DNA from: Actinomycetes bacterium
GTDB lineage: Bacteria > Actinomycetota > Coriobacteriia > Coriobacteriales > Eggerthellaceae
Direction of reading: 5' to 3'
Assembly: GCA_023394615.1 (NCBI GenBank)
Contig: JAEXAI010000011.1
Coordinates: forward strand, 1-41,337
DNA length: 41,337 nucleotides
A program made the translations under genes and the position numbers. Shown piece after piece: positions 32,319-41,054 of the stretch. Below the pieces are notes generated by a model, which saw nothing but the letters and a program-made list of their open reading frames with translations, was not told the origin of the DNA and did not search any database. The stretch's first letter is position 1; each line of letters begins with the position of its first letter.

Positions 32319-33665
32319 CTATCGCTCGTCAATGGGCACGTAATCCCTTACTTCCCTGCGTGTGCTTTTGTAAGCAGGGCGGATGATACGCTTGCCGCTC
32401 ACGATTTCCTCGAAACGGTGCGCGCTCCAGCCGGTCATGCGCGAGCAAGCAAACAAAGGAGTGAACAGGTCATCTGGTATTCCCAGCATGGAATAAACGA
32501 ACCCGGAATACATGTCCACATTCGCGCACATGTCTTTGCTCGTGCCTTTTTCCTGCAAGATTACTTGCGGACTGAGGCGCTCGACGGCATCCAACAGCTT
32601 AAATTCTGCCTCAAATTCCGTGCCCTGCGCGAGCTGACTCGCATACTTTTTGCAAATGTTGGCGCGCGGATCGCTTTTCGTATACACCGCATGGCCCATA
32701 CCGTAGACCAGACCGGTTTTGTCGTAGGCCTGTTTGTTCACAATCTTCGCCAAGTAATCGGCCACTTCATCGTCGTTTTCCCAATGCTGCACGTTCTGCT
32801 TGATCTCAGCTTGCATGGCACGTACTTTATGGTTCGCACCACCATGTTTGCTCCCCTTCAGAGACCCGATGGCGCCCGCATAAGCAGAATACGGATCGGT
32901 GTCGGAGCTGGAAAGCACGCGACAGGTAAATGTGGAATTATTGCCGCCACCGTGTTCGGCATGTAGACACAACATGATATCGAGCATGCGCGCTTCTTCG
33001 GGCGTGAACTGACGGTCGGGACGCAGCATGGACAGGATGGTCTCAGCCGTGGACTGCCCAGGTATGAAACGATGCATAATCATCGACTCATTCTGATAAC
33101 GAGCGCGCGATGCGTAGTGAGTGAGCACCGCGATGCGGGGCAAGCGCGATATCAGCGAGATAGCCGTGCGAATCTCGTGCTCATAACTGCGATTTTCAGC
33201 ATTCTCGTCATAGGCATACAACAAAAGAATGCACCGTTCGATTACGTTCATAATGTCGGGCGGCGTGTCTCTCATAATCATGGATGCAGTGAAACCATTG
33301 GGAAGCTCTCGCTGGGCATCGAGCGCGGCGATGAACACGTCAAGCTGTTCGCGCGTGGGCAGGTTGCCCATAAGCAGCAGGTAGGCCACTTCCTCGAAAT
33401 TGAAGCGACGCTCCGGTCCCTCTTGCCCAATCAGGTCGTATATGTTGTAGCCACGAAAGGTCAGGCGACCCTCTTCGGGCTTTTTGTCGCCATCGCTCAT
33501 CACATAGCCGTGCACGTTGGATATATTGGTCACGCCAGCGATGACGCCCGATCCATTCGCATTGCGCAAGCCGCGCTTCACATCGTATTTCTCGTAGAAT
33601 TCAGGATCAATCGTATTGATCTTTGTGAACTCGTCATACAGATCGATCTGCTTCTGATCGCTCAT
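32319..33665 (-). CDS. gltA: Citrate synthase
   Basis: 448 aa; AAGGAGG lies four bases before the ATG at 33665. Active-site regions are all present: LHAEHGGGNNSTF (His235 and His238 region), SLKGSKHGGANHKV, GMGHAVYTKSDPRA and NVDMYSGFVYSMLG with the catalytic Asp. It condenses oxaloacetate and acetyl-CoA to citrate, in the cytoplasm. No other TCA genes are adjacent. The C-terminus (RREVRDYVPIDER) is intact. The upstream region has a -10-like TAGAAT on the minus strand near 33694. Confidence 0.96.
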   Translation of the reverse strand: MSDQKQIDLYDEFTKINTIDPEFYEKYDVKRGLRNANGSGVIAGVTNISNVHGYVMSDGDKKPEEGRLTFRGYNIYDLIGQEGPERRFNFEEVAYLLLMGNLPTREQLDVFIAALDAQRELPNGFTASMIMRDTPPDIMNVIERCILLLYAYDENAENRSYEHEIRTAISLISRLPRIAVLTHYASRARYQNESMIMHRFIPGQSTAETILSMLRPDRQFTPEEARMLDIMLCLHAEHGGGNNSTFTCRVLSSSDTDPYSAYAGAIGSLKGSKHGGANHKVRAMQAEIKQNVQHWENDDEVADYLAKIVNKQAYDKTGLVYGMGHAVYTKSDPRANICKKYASQLAQGTEFEAEFKLLDAVERLSPQVILQEKGTSKDMCANVDMYSGFVYSMLGIPDDLFTPLFACSRMTGWSAHRFEEIVSGKRIIRPAYKSTRREVRDYVPIDER

Positions 33666-33743
33666 GGCGCCTCCTTTTTCAGTATTTATCGATTCTACTC
33701 GTTTTCACCGCATGAGTGCCGCTTCGTCCTACATAGATAGCGA

Positions 33744-33755
33744 ATTGTTAACAAT
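33744..33755. promoter_or_regulatory. 12-bp perfect palindrome between gltA and the glycosylase gene
   Basis: ATTGTTAACAAT lies about 80 bp before gltA and 140 bp before the divergent glycosylase gene. It could be a repressor site; no regulator gene is nearby. Confidence 0.35.
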
Positions 33756-33894
33756 AGCCGCACGCGCGCATGGTTTCAGCTTCGGCAGAATGCCGTTTCG
33801 GAATCACCAAAGATAGCCGATAATATGAGCAAACGCAAGAAGCTATTGGGCGAGTGAGCCTGAAGGGCAAGGCGGAAGGCAGGGTGAAGGCGAA

Positions 33895-34800
33895 GTGGAT
33901 TTGCGCAATGCGCCTACACGCGATTTGGAAACAGTTGCAATTGGCGATGCACGCACCTGCAACTTGAGCAAAATCGCAGATAGCGGCCAGTGTTTCCGAT
34001 GGAGGGCGGACAGTGATGAAGGCAACGAGGGAGCCGACAATCAATTCCGCATTTTCGCCGCAGACCATGCGGCCCTCTGCGAAACAACCGGGGACCGCGT
34101 GCAGTTGCGTATAGTGCCGTCCGAGCAGCGAGATGCGCAGGTCAGCAAACAGGAGGACGCGCATCCGCCTACAGTCTCTAGCATCCAGTCCGCCGAGCAG
34201 CGAGATGCGGAAAGCGAGCGCACCTTTTGGCGCAATTATTTCGATTGCAACTTCGATTATGCAAGCGCGTATGACCAGATTATCGACGCGAATCCGGAAC
34301 TGGCCCACGTCTATAAGTTCGGGCAGGGCATGCGGATTTTGAACCAACCGTGGTTCGAAACGTGCGTCACGTTCATCATCAGCCAGAACAACAATATCCC
34401 ACGAATCAAGAGCATCGTGGAATCGCTGTGCCCTGATGGGGCATTCCCCACACCCGACCAGCTGCTGGCTGAAGTCGGCCGCAACGATCACGGCTTGGGC
34501 TATCGCCGCACATACATCATCGGGTTCGCCGCCGCATGCGCCGACGGATGGAAGCCGGCAAGTTTGGAACATGCAAACGTGAGTCTGGCCGATCAGATGG
34601 CGCAGCTGCAGACTCTTGAGGGCATTGGCCCTAAAGTTGCCAGTTGCATCTGCCTGTACTGCCTGGGTTACAAAGACACAGCGCCCCACGACGTGTGGAT
34701 CAAGCGCGCAGAAGCGGAGCTGGGCATAATGTGGCATCCCACGCTTGCAGGCCTGCAGCAGCAGCTGATTTTCTACTGGATGCGCGAGCGGCCGAGATAG
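33895..34800 (+). CDS. OGG1-type 8-oxoguanine DNA glycosylase/lyase
   Basis: 301 aa from GTG 33895 (AAGG four bases upstream; no ATG, GTG or TTG start exists between the upstream in-frame stop and this codon). The N-terminal OGG_N-like part includes SGQCFRW, and the HhH-GPD core includes FIISQNNNIPRIKSIVESL and LEGIGPKVASCICLYCLG. Lys247 and Asp266 are 19 residues apart, as human OGG1 Lys249 and Asp268, so a bifunctional glycosylase/AP lyase is expected. Residues about 75-107 are a linker containing a 17-bp perfect direct repeat (34121-34137 and 34193-34209, 72 bp apart, in frame), likely an internal duplication. The next genes are the CRISPR locus. Confidence 0.88.
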   Translation: MDLRNAPTRDLETVAIGDARTCNLSKIADSGQCFRWRADSDEGNEGADNQFRIFAADHAALCETTGDRVQLRIVPSEQRDAQVSKQEDAHPPTVSSIQSAEQRDAESERTFWRNYFDCNFDYASAYDQIIDANPELAHVYKFGQGMRILNQPWFETCVTFIISQNNNIPRIKSIVESLCPDGAFPTPDQLLAEVGRNDHGLGYRRTYIIGFAAACADGWKPASLEHANVSLADQMAQLQTLEGIGPKVASCICLYCLGYKDTAPHDVWIKRAEAELGIMWHPTLAGLQQQLIFYWMRERPR

Positions 34801-34874
34801 ACGGCAATGGATGACAGTATCGTATAAGCTGCAATACTTCAGCGTTTCCCTAGCTAAGAGCACATAGGTCGGGT

Positions 34875-34994
34875 AAAATAAAAAGAGACCTGAAAAGGTC
34901 TCTTTTGTCCCATCTACATGGGGCTGCATAACGCAGCGGATAAGGCAGAGCCGTTGTTTTGACTCGCAGCGTCACTCTGGGTAAGAGCAACATC
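34875..34994 (-). ncRNA. tracrRNA
   Basis: Read on the minus strand. The anti-repeat (34991-34956) pairs with the CRISPR repeat over 5, then 19 (one G-U), then 6 bp, separated by two small bulges. Then come a nexus GGC-TCT-GCC (34952-34944), hairpin GCTGC/GCAGC (34937-34923), hairpin CCCAT/ATGGG (34922-34909) and a terminator AAAGAGACC/GGTCTCTTT (34905-34882) with a T-rich tail. This is the standard Cas9 tracrRNA layout, about 120 nt. It is divergent from cas9. Confidence 0.92.
34959..34987 (+). promoter_or_regulatory. Candidate cas9 promoter inside the anti-repeat
   Basis: TTGACT (34959-34964), 17 bases, TAAGAG (34982-34987). It lies in the DNA that encodes the tracrRNA anti-repeat and would give a leader of about 35 nt. 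The -10 is poor. Confidence 0.3.
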
Positions 34995-34997
34995 TAA

Positions 34998-35026
34998 AGG
35001 TTACCAAACGAAGGGCGGAACGGCAA
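34998..35026 (-). promoter_or_regulatory. Candidate tracrRNA promoter
   Basis: On the minus strand TTGCCG (35026-35021), 17 bases, TAACCT (35003-34998). A start about seven bases on would coincide with the first anti-repeat base. Both hexamers are weak; it overlaps the cas9 ribosome-site region. Confidence 0.3.
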
Positions 35027-35027
35027 C

Positions 35028-38000
35028 ATGAATCTTCGAAATGCGGAAAACTACTCAATTGGTTTGGACATCGGAACGGGTTCTGTAGGTTGGGCCGTTG
35101 TTGATAAGAAAGGTGAGCTTTACCACTTCAAAGGACAGAACACGTGGGGAAGCCGACTGTTCGAAAACGCTGAAACCACAGCCGCAACGCGTATGGCCCG
35201 AACGCTGCGTCGCAGATATGGTAGACGTTATCGGCGCATTCAAGATCTTCGCGAAATTCTCTACTCGGATATCAAAGATGTTGATCCTGATTTTTTCAGC
35301 CGTATGCGCCAGTCATCGCTATGGCCGGACGATAAGGACTTCAAGGATCCCTTCACGTTCTTCAACGATGCAGGATACTCCGAAAAGGAGTATTACTTGG
35401 AATACCCTACAATCTACCATTTGCGTAAGCATCTTATCGAAACATCTGATAAGGCAGATATTCGTCTTATCTACCTAGCCTTTCATCATATGATGAAATA
35501 TCGAGGCAACTTTTTGGTGCAGGGTAGTATATCGGCGGCAAGCGCCGATGCTTCAACAGCAGTCGATGCTTTCTTGGAAGAGTTCGATTCCTATTGCGTT
35601 CGAAACGACATCTCATTCGACAAAAACAAGGCCGACAAGCAAGCGTTAAGAGCACCGCTCGAAGAAGCGAGCAACATACGCCGAGTCCGCCAAGAGAATT
35701 TTTCAAAAGCTCTAGGACTCCCCTCCGAAGAAAAGAAACTTAGCAAAGCCATTGGCGATGCCGCATTGGGTTATCAGGTTAACTATTCCTTGCTTTTTGA
35801 TGTTGAAGAAAATAGCGATGCCAAGTTCTCTTTCGATAAAGACGAAAAGGTTGAAAAATTTGAGGAACTACTGCCTGACGAGGACATTGCTCTGTTTTTT
35901 GCCCTCAAAGGCCTCTACGATGCGTATTTGCTTTCAGCCTTGCTGAAAGGCTCGAAGAGCCTTTCAGAATCAATGGTTAAGCTCTACGAAGATCATAAAT
36001 CTGATTTGAAAGAGCTGAAACGCCTCGTCAAAACATACTTCCCCGATGAAGCGATTGAAGATGGCTCAGGAAACACGAAGAATCCCGTGTACAACAAAAT
36101 GTTCCGGGGGCCAAGCTATGCAAACGGTGCATACAAGAAGAAACAATCAAAGGGATATACATCCTATATTGGGGGTAACCAATCTGCCGAGGATTTTTAC
36201 AAAGAAGTTAAAGCCCTGTTCTCTTCAACTTCCTTCAGCGATTCCGATCAGCTTGTTTGGAATAAAATGTCCAAAAAGATGGATGAGGGAACATTCCTTC
36301 GCAAACAACGTGCAAGCCAAAACGGGGCAATTCCCCACCAGCTTCATCTTGAAGAAATGCATGCGATTATCGAAAACCAGAAACCGTACTATCAAAGCCT
36401 ACGTGACAATGGCGAGCACATTGAAGAGCTTTTGAAGTTTCGGCTGCCCTACTATGTTGGGCCCTTGGGCACCGAGACCAACCCGAATCGCACAAAGCCC
36501 TTTGCGTGGGCGGTTCGCAAAGAAGGACATGAAAACGACCCCATCAAACCGTGGAACTTCGAAGAAGTCATCGACAAAGACGCTTCCGCCGAGGCTTTTA
36601 TTCGTAATCTGACCGGTGAATGCAGCTATTACCTTGGGAAAAGTGTCATACCTAAGAATTCGCTTCTTTATTCGGAATTCTGCGTGCGTCAGGAACTCAA
36701 TGTATGCAAACAGGATGCTGACGGCGAGAAGTTTTTACGCATGGATACGGAAACCGTTCAGTCAATCTTCGATGATGTATTCAAGAACACAAAAAAGGTT
36801 AAGACAGATCGAGTTGAGGAATATTTAAAAAGCCGATTCGGAGGCACGCACTATCGCATCCAGGGCACTCAGAAAGAAAACGAATTCGCCTCATCACTCT
36901 CTTCGTATTGCGATTTCAAAAAAATTCTCGGTCACGATATTGCATTGGGTGACGAATATGACATGGTGGAAGCAATCATAGTTTGGATTACAATCTTCGA
37001 GGATAAGGAAATTCTTACCCGCAAAGTAAAATCAACCTACGGTCCAGCAGAATTCGGCGGAAACGGCAGCCTGAGCGCAGCCCAGGTAAAGCAAATATGC
37101 AAACTGCGCTATACGGGCTGGTCGAATTTATCCCGTGAGTTCCTTGAAGAACTGCGTGTGGACTATGAAGGCCGACGCGTTTGCATCATGGACATACTGC
37201 GCGACAGCGATGCAGTAACACCCATGAACCTGATGGAAATACTCGCAGATGAACGTTTTGGATTCCGACGCGCGCTCAATCAAGCCAATCGAGAATTCTT
37301 GCAAGATCAACAAGGATCGGCCTTAGAGGATATTCCGGGCTCCCCCGCAATCAAACGCGGAATCAACCAAAGCTTGCAAATTGTTCAGGAAATTGTCCAT
37401 ATCACCGGGAAACAACCCGCCAAAATCTGTATCGAGATGGCACGCGAAGAAGTAGGAAAAACAAAAGGGAGCAGGACAAAGTCGCGCGCTAAACAGCTCG
37501 AAGAGCGATACGACGCCATTACGAAAGACCTTGTTATGGCAGGAGACGATCGCGATTTAAAGAAACAATTGCAGTCAAACAAAGATGCGCTCGACAAGGA
37601 TCGCCTGTACCTATACTTTTTACAGCGAGGAAAGTGCCTGTATTGCGGAAAACCACTTTCCATCAATGACCTGAGCGACTACCACATAGACCACATCATC
37701 CCCCAATCGATTGTCAAGGACGACTCGATTGACAACAGGGTCTTAGTACATCGCGATTGCAATGAATCAAAGCTTGACGTATATCCCCTTGATGAAACCA
37801 TTCAGAAAAAGAATTTTGTTTGGTGGAAACAACTATATGAAGCGGGGCTTCTAAGCAGGAAGAAGTTTGAGAACCTCACCCTTTCATCCGTTTCGAAAAA
37901 CCAAATGAAAGGGTTCATCAACCGGCAACTGGTTGAAACCCGTCAAATATCAAAACATGTGGTAACGCTGTTGCAAGCCGACTACCCTGAGACGATTGTT

Positions 38001-39143
38001 GAAACAATCAAAGCAGAACTTTCTTCGAATCTGCGGCATCAGTACGGACTATACAAGAGCCGCCTTGTGAACGACTATCATCATGCCCACGACGCTTACT
38101 TAGCCTGCCAATTAAGCAGATTTCTGCAAGAACGATATCCTTCAATGGCAAAAGACCTCGATTACAAGACCTATTCTCGCTATGCAGCAGCCACCAAAAA
38201 GATGCAGCAGGGATCATCGGGCTTAATCGTGAATAGCTTTTCCAAAAATGGCTTTAACGTCGAAACAGGAGAAGTCTTTCGAGATGCTTGGTATGGCGAA
38301 GCGGAAATTGAGCGTATCCGGCGTTGCCTGAACTACAAAGACTGCTTCATTTCGCGCAAAGTAGAAAAACTAACAGGCGAATTTTGGAACCAGACCGTGT
38401 ATTCTCCGAAAGAATTGTCGGATAAAGCCATCCCCTTGAAGAAAGGCAAGGAACCGGCGAAGTACGGTTTCTACATGAGTCCCAATTCTGCTTACTATTC
38501 CATAGTTGAGCATGATGTTGAAGTTCGCGGGAAGAACAAACGGAAAGTGTCGATGATTGGAATTCCCATCGATGCATCGTATCAGATAAAAACCGATTCT
38601 GATCTGGTTGCATATGTATCGAGTCGACTCGCCAACCCTATTATCTTGAAATCGCGTATCTGCAAGTATCAAAAAATCGAGTGGGAGGGCGTATCATACT
38701 ACCTTACGTCGCAAAGCGAAATGATTAACGCCCGCCAACTATGGCTTCCCTATGAATACATGCAGTTGCTCGATGCAATGGAAAACGAAAACCGACTGGC
38801 CCATTATCCCAATGCCGAACGAGAAATGGGCGCTCTATTCGGTTACCTTTGCGAGCAGATTCATCTACACTACCCGCGTTATCAAGGCGTATTTGAAAAA
38901 CTAACCGGCGAAAAAGCGATTGCGAACTACAAGGCGATGCCTTTAGGAGAAAAAGCCAAAGTATTGTCGGATTTGCTCGGCATGTTGCACTGTGATGCAG
39001 CATTTGGGCTAACGTCTCTCAGATTAGCTTCAGCACTCGGTCGTATGACCAACATTAACTTCGGATCTTCGCTTGAAGCCATCACCTTTATCGACTCATC
39101 CGCCACGGGTCTGTTCGAGCGGAGGTATCATATTGAACTATAG
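35028..39143 (+). CDS. cas9: Cas9 endonuclease, type II-A
   Basis: 1371 aa, near the 1368 of SpCas9. RuvC-I IGLDIGTGSVGWAV (Asp14); Arg-rich bridge helix about 55-75; RuvC-II ICIEMAREE (Glu803); HNH with DYHIDHIIPQS (His889) and Asn912, preceded by CLYCGK (Cys870, Cys873); RuvC-III YHHAHDAYL (His1019, Asp1022). A C-terminal PAM-interacting region follows. All nuclease residues are present, so it should cut both strands of DNA chosen by crRNA:tracrRNA. PAM cannot be read from the sequence. ATG 35028 is preceded by AAGGGCGGA, a weak ribosome site. The gene overlaps cas1 by 11 bases. It appears more AT-rich than the flanking housekeeping genes. Confidence 0.98.
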   Translation: MNLRNAENYSIGLDIGTGSVGWAVVDKKGELYHFKGQNTWGSRLFENAETTAATRMARTLRRRYGRRYRRIQDLREILYSDIKDVDPDFFSRMRQSSLWPDDKDFKDPFTFFNDAGYSEKEYYLEYPTIYHLRKHLIETSDKADIRLIYLAFHHMMKYRGNFLVQGSISAASADASTAVDAFLEEFDSYCVRNDISFDKNKADKQALRAPLEEASNIRRVRQENFSKALGLPSEEKKLSKAIGDAALGYQVNYSLLFDVEENSDAKFSFDKDEKVEKFEELLPDEDIALFFALKGLYDAYLLSALLKGSKSLSESMVKLYEDHKSDLKELKRLVKTYFPDEAIEDGSGNTKNPVYNKMFRGPSYANGAYKKKQSKGYTSYIGGNQSAEDFYKEVKALFSSTSFSDSDQLVWNKMSKKMDEGTFLRKQRASQNGAIPHQLHLEEMHAIIENQKPYYQSLRDNGEHIEELLKFRLPYYVGPLGTETNPNRTKPFAWAVRKEGHENDPIKPWNFEEVIDKDASAEAFIRNLTGECSYYLGKSVIPKNSLLYSEFCVRQELNVCKQDADGEKFLRMDTETVQSIFDDVFKNTKKVKTDRVEEYLKSRFGGTHYRIQGTQKENEFASSLSSYCDFKKILGHDIALGDEYDMVEAIIVWITIFEDKEILTRKVKSTYGPAEFGGNGSLSAAQVKQICKLRYTGWSNLSREFLEELRVDYEGRRVCIMDILRDSDAVTPMNLMEILADERFGFRRALNQANREFLQDQQGSALEDIPGSPAIKRGINQSLQIVQEIVHITGKQPAKICIEMAREEVGKTKGSRTKSRAKQLEERYDAITKDLVMAGDDRDLKKQLQSNKDALDKDRLYLYFLQRGKCLYCGKPLSINDLSDYHIDHIIPQSIVKDDSIDNRVLVHRDCNESKLDVYPLDETIQKKNFVWWKQLYEAGLLSRKKFENLTLSSVSKNQMKGFINRQLVETRQISKHVVTLLQADYPETIVETIKAELSSNLRHQYGLYKSRLVNDYHHAHDAYLACQLSRFLQERYPSMAKDLDYKTYSRYAAATKKMQQGSSGLIVNSFSKNGFNVETGEVFRDAWYGEAEIERIRRCLNYKDCFISRKVEKLTGEFWNQTVYSPKELSDKAIPLKKGKEPAKYGFYMSPNSAYYSIVEHDVEVRGKNKRKVSMIGIPIDASYQIKTDSDLVAYVSSRLANPIILKSRICKYQKIEWEGVSYYLTSQSEMINARQLWLPYEYMQLLDAMENENRLAHYPNAEREMGALFGYLCEQIHLHYPRYQGVFEKLTGEKAIANYKAMPLGEKAKVLSDLLGMLHCDAAFGLTSLRLASALGRMTNINFGSSLEAITFIDSSATGLFERRYHIEL

Positions 39144-40011
39144 AACGGTATATATTACCGAACGCTGCCGTTGCTCATATCAGAATGGGTACTTGATAGT
39201 CCGTCAAAACGAACAAACGATGATTCACCTATCAGAAATATCCATGCTGGTCATCGAAAGCACTGCAGCTTATATCAGCTCGTATTTAATGGCCGAGCTC
39301 GCAAAGTCACGCATTCCCGTTGTCTTTTGCGACGCTCAACACAATCCCATCGGGCAGTACTCGCCCATATATGGTGCGCACAATTCAACAAAGCGCATTC
39401 GCGAGCAAATTGCATGGAATAAGGAGATTGCCGGTTTGTTATGGCAGCGTATCGTCATTTCCAAAATCAGCAATCAAGCTGCCGTCCTTGGTCGTCTTGG
39501 ATTAACACAAGCACTTCTGCTTCATGAGTATAAGGCCGAAGTACAACCCGGCGATACATCGAATAGAGAAGGACATGCGGCGAAAGTTTACTTCAACGCC
39601 TTATTCGGAAACGACTTCAACCGCGATAAGGAGTGTACGATAAATGCACAGCTGAATTATGGCTATTCGATTCTTCTTGCATGGTTGAACAGGGAAATAA
39701 CGGCACGGGGACAACTGACCCAACTGGGTATTAATCACTGCAACGAGTACAATCATTTCAATTTGTCCTGTGATTTTATGGAACCCTTCAGACCCGTAAT
39801 TGATTGGTATGTCGTAAACCATATGGAACAAGAGTTGGAGAAGCAAACAAAAGCACAAATGTTACTGCTATTTGATGATTACTACTATATTGAACAGGGG
39901 AAGTATCGTTTGTCTTCGGTTTTATCATTGTTCACTAAAACAAATCTTGCCATCTTGGCACAACGAGCCGAAATGGATTCATACGTGGAGTTCGCACTAG
40001 ATGAGGAATAG
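39133..40011 (+). CDS. cas1: Cas1 integrase, type II
   Basis: 292 aa from TTG 39133, chosen because GGAGG (39121-39125) lies seven bases upstream and the protein then begins with the family start (NYRTVYITERCRCSYQNGYL after the first residue). An ATG 20 codons earlier lies inside cas9 and adds unrelated residues. Typical Cas1 regions follow: IPVVFCDAQHNPIGQYSP, then the metal-site region around EGHAAKVYFNALFG, and SCDFMEPFRPVIDW. With Cas2 it integrates new spacers at the leader end of the array. The start lies within the last codons of cas9 (overlap 11 bases). Confidence 0.96.
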   Translation: MNYRTVYITERCRCSYQNGYLIVRQNEQTMIHLSEISMLVIESTAAYISSYLMAELAKSRIPVVFCDAQHNPIGQYSPIYGAHNSTKRIREQIAWNKEIAGLLWQRIVISKISNQAAVLGRLGLTQALLLHEYKAEVQPGDTSNREGHAAKVYFNALFGNDFNRDKECTINAQLNYGYSILLAWLNREITARGQLTQLGINHCNEYNHFNLSCDFMEPFRPVIDWYVVNHMEQELEKQTKAQMLLLFDDYYYIEQGKYRLSSVLSLFTKTNLAILAQRAEMDSYVEFALDEE

Positions 40012-40324
40012 GTACATGAGACTCATGGTCTTCTTCGACCTTCCTATAGAAACCGCCGCTCAACGCAAGAATTATCGGCAGTTCAGGAAGTTCCTAATCA
40101 AAGATGGCTACCTTATGATGCAGAAAAGCGTATATTCGAAAATGGTACTTGATGGTCAGTCGGCCGAAGCAGCGATTGTCCGCCTAAAGAAGAAAAAACC
40201 AAACATGGGATTGGTTCAGGTACTGCGTGTAACAGAAAAACAATATGCCGCTATCGTTGAAATTGTTGGCAATAAATTGGAACATGACGAGCTTGACGAT
40301 AGCAAAAGATTGGTAATTCTATGA
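40001..40324 (+). CDS. cas2: Cas2
   Basis: 107 aa. Begins RNRYMRLMVFFDLPIET after Met, which aligns with the start of other type II Cas2 proteins, so ATG 40001 is preferred to the internal ATG at 40016. The first beta-strand MVFFDLP carries the conserved Asp; QKSVYSKMV follows. It is the structural partner of Cas1 in spacer integration. It overlaps cas1 by 11 bases and csn2 by four. Confidence 0.96.
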   Translation: MRNRYMRLMVFFDLPIETAAQRKNYRQFRKFLIKDGYLMMQKSVYSKMVLDGQSAEAAIVRLKKKKPNMGLVQVLRVTEKQYAAIVEIVGNKLEHDELDDSKRLVIL

Positions 40325-41004
40325 GAATCGTATTTGAAAAATTCGAAAAACCTCTCAGGATTGCACCGGGCGAAATGAGCGTTTTACGCATTGCGGACCC
40401 GCTTCTGTTCTCGCGTTGCGCACACTCACTGATTCAAGAGTATGCGGCTGATGTTCTAGAACCAGCAGCAATTTTCGACGATGACAACCGCGAGCTAAAG
40501 GTTTCTGGAACTCTTTTTATTATTGGAGACATTTTATCGTTTGACCTCAACGACAAAAAAATTCTTACGCTTGCGGTTAAAAAGCTTATTTCCCACATAG
40601 TGGAAGAGGGGGATTCGCGGGATACCCTTCGCAAAATGAACCTGCAAATCGAGGAGGTATTTGAAGATCAGATTCTGCAAATGAACGGAGATTACGCATT
40701 TCTACAAGACTGGGATGAGAACAAGTACTTGAAAATGGCAGGCTTCGCAATTGACGCAACCGACGACGTAACCCCCTTCGACAAAGTACGCCATTTACTA
40801 AGAGTAGCATCAGACCTGTTTCCTGAAAGAGTCCTCGCCTTCATCAACCTATGCACTTTTTTGACTCAGGCTCAATTCGATGAGCTTCGTGAGCAAGTTG
40901 CCGCAGAACAACTGATGGTAATGCTCTGTGAAACTGATGCTAGAATAGATTTATCGAACCTTGACAATCGACTATTAGTCGACGAGGATTATCTCGAATA
41001 CTAG
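40321..41004 (+). CDS. csn2: Csn2, type II-A adaptation protein
   Basis: 227 aa, ATG in the ATGA overlap with cas2. It has the length of the shorter Csn2 group and family-like regions (MRIVFEKFEKPLRIAPGE at the start, LFIIGDILSFDLNDKKIL in the middle, LCTFLTQAQFDELREQ and NLDNRLLVDEDY towards the end). Csn2 rings bind DNA ends during spacer acquisition. Its presence assigns the locus to type II-A. It ends 50 bp before the array. Confidence 0.92.
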   Translation: MRIVFEKFEKPLRIAPGEMSVLRIADPLLFSRCAHSLIQEYAADVLEPAAIFDDDNRELKVSGTLFIIGDILSFDLNDKKILTLAVKKLISHIVEEGDSRDTLRKMNLQIEEVFEDQILQMNGDYAFLQDWDENKYLKMAGFAIDATDDVTPFDKVRHLLRVASDLFPERVLAFINLCTFLTQAQFDELREQVAAEQLMVMLCETDARIDLSNLDNRLLVDEDYLEY

Positions 41005-41054
41005 TTTTATCCAGTATGGCCGCCCCTTGCAGCAGGGGATTTGGTTAATTTGAG
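40961..41054 (+). promoter_or_regulatory. CRISPR leader and candidate array promoter
   Basis: The last seven bases before repeat 1 are ATTTGAG (41048-41054), identical to the leader-anchoring sequence described for one group of type II-A arrays. A consensus -35 TTGACA lies inside csn2 at 40961-40966; the best -10 (GATTAT, 40987-40992) is 20 bp away, longer than usual. A small stem CCCCT/AGGGG lies at 41023-41038. Confidence 0.65.

Noticed and set aside
33698..33716. Possible fourth copy of the inverted-repeat element (CTCGTTTTCACCGC)
   Set aside because: Only a short match to the leading block; no inverted arms or interior motif.
33825..33857. Ten-codon leader peptide (ATG to TGA) before the glycosylase gene
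   Set aside because: No ribosome site and no attenuator structure; likely chance.
33748..34929. 393-codon open frame on minus opposite the glycosylase gene
   Set aside because: No domain, no ribosome site, and the plus strand encodes an OGG1-type enzyme with catalytic Lys and Asp correctly spaced.
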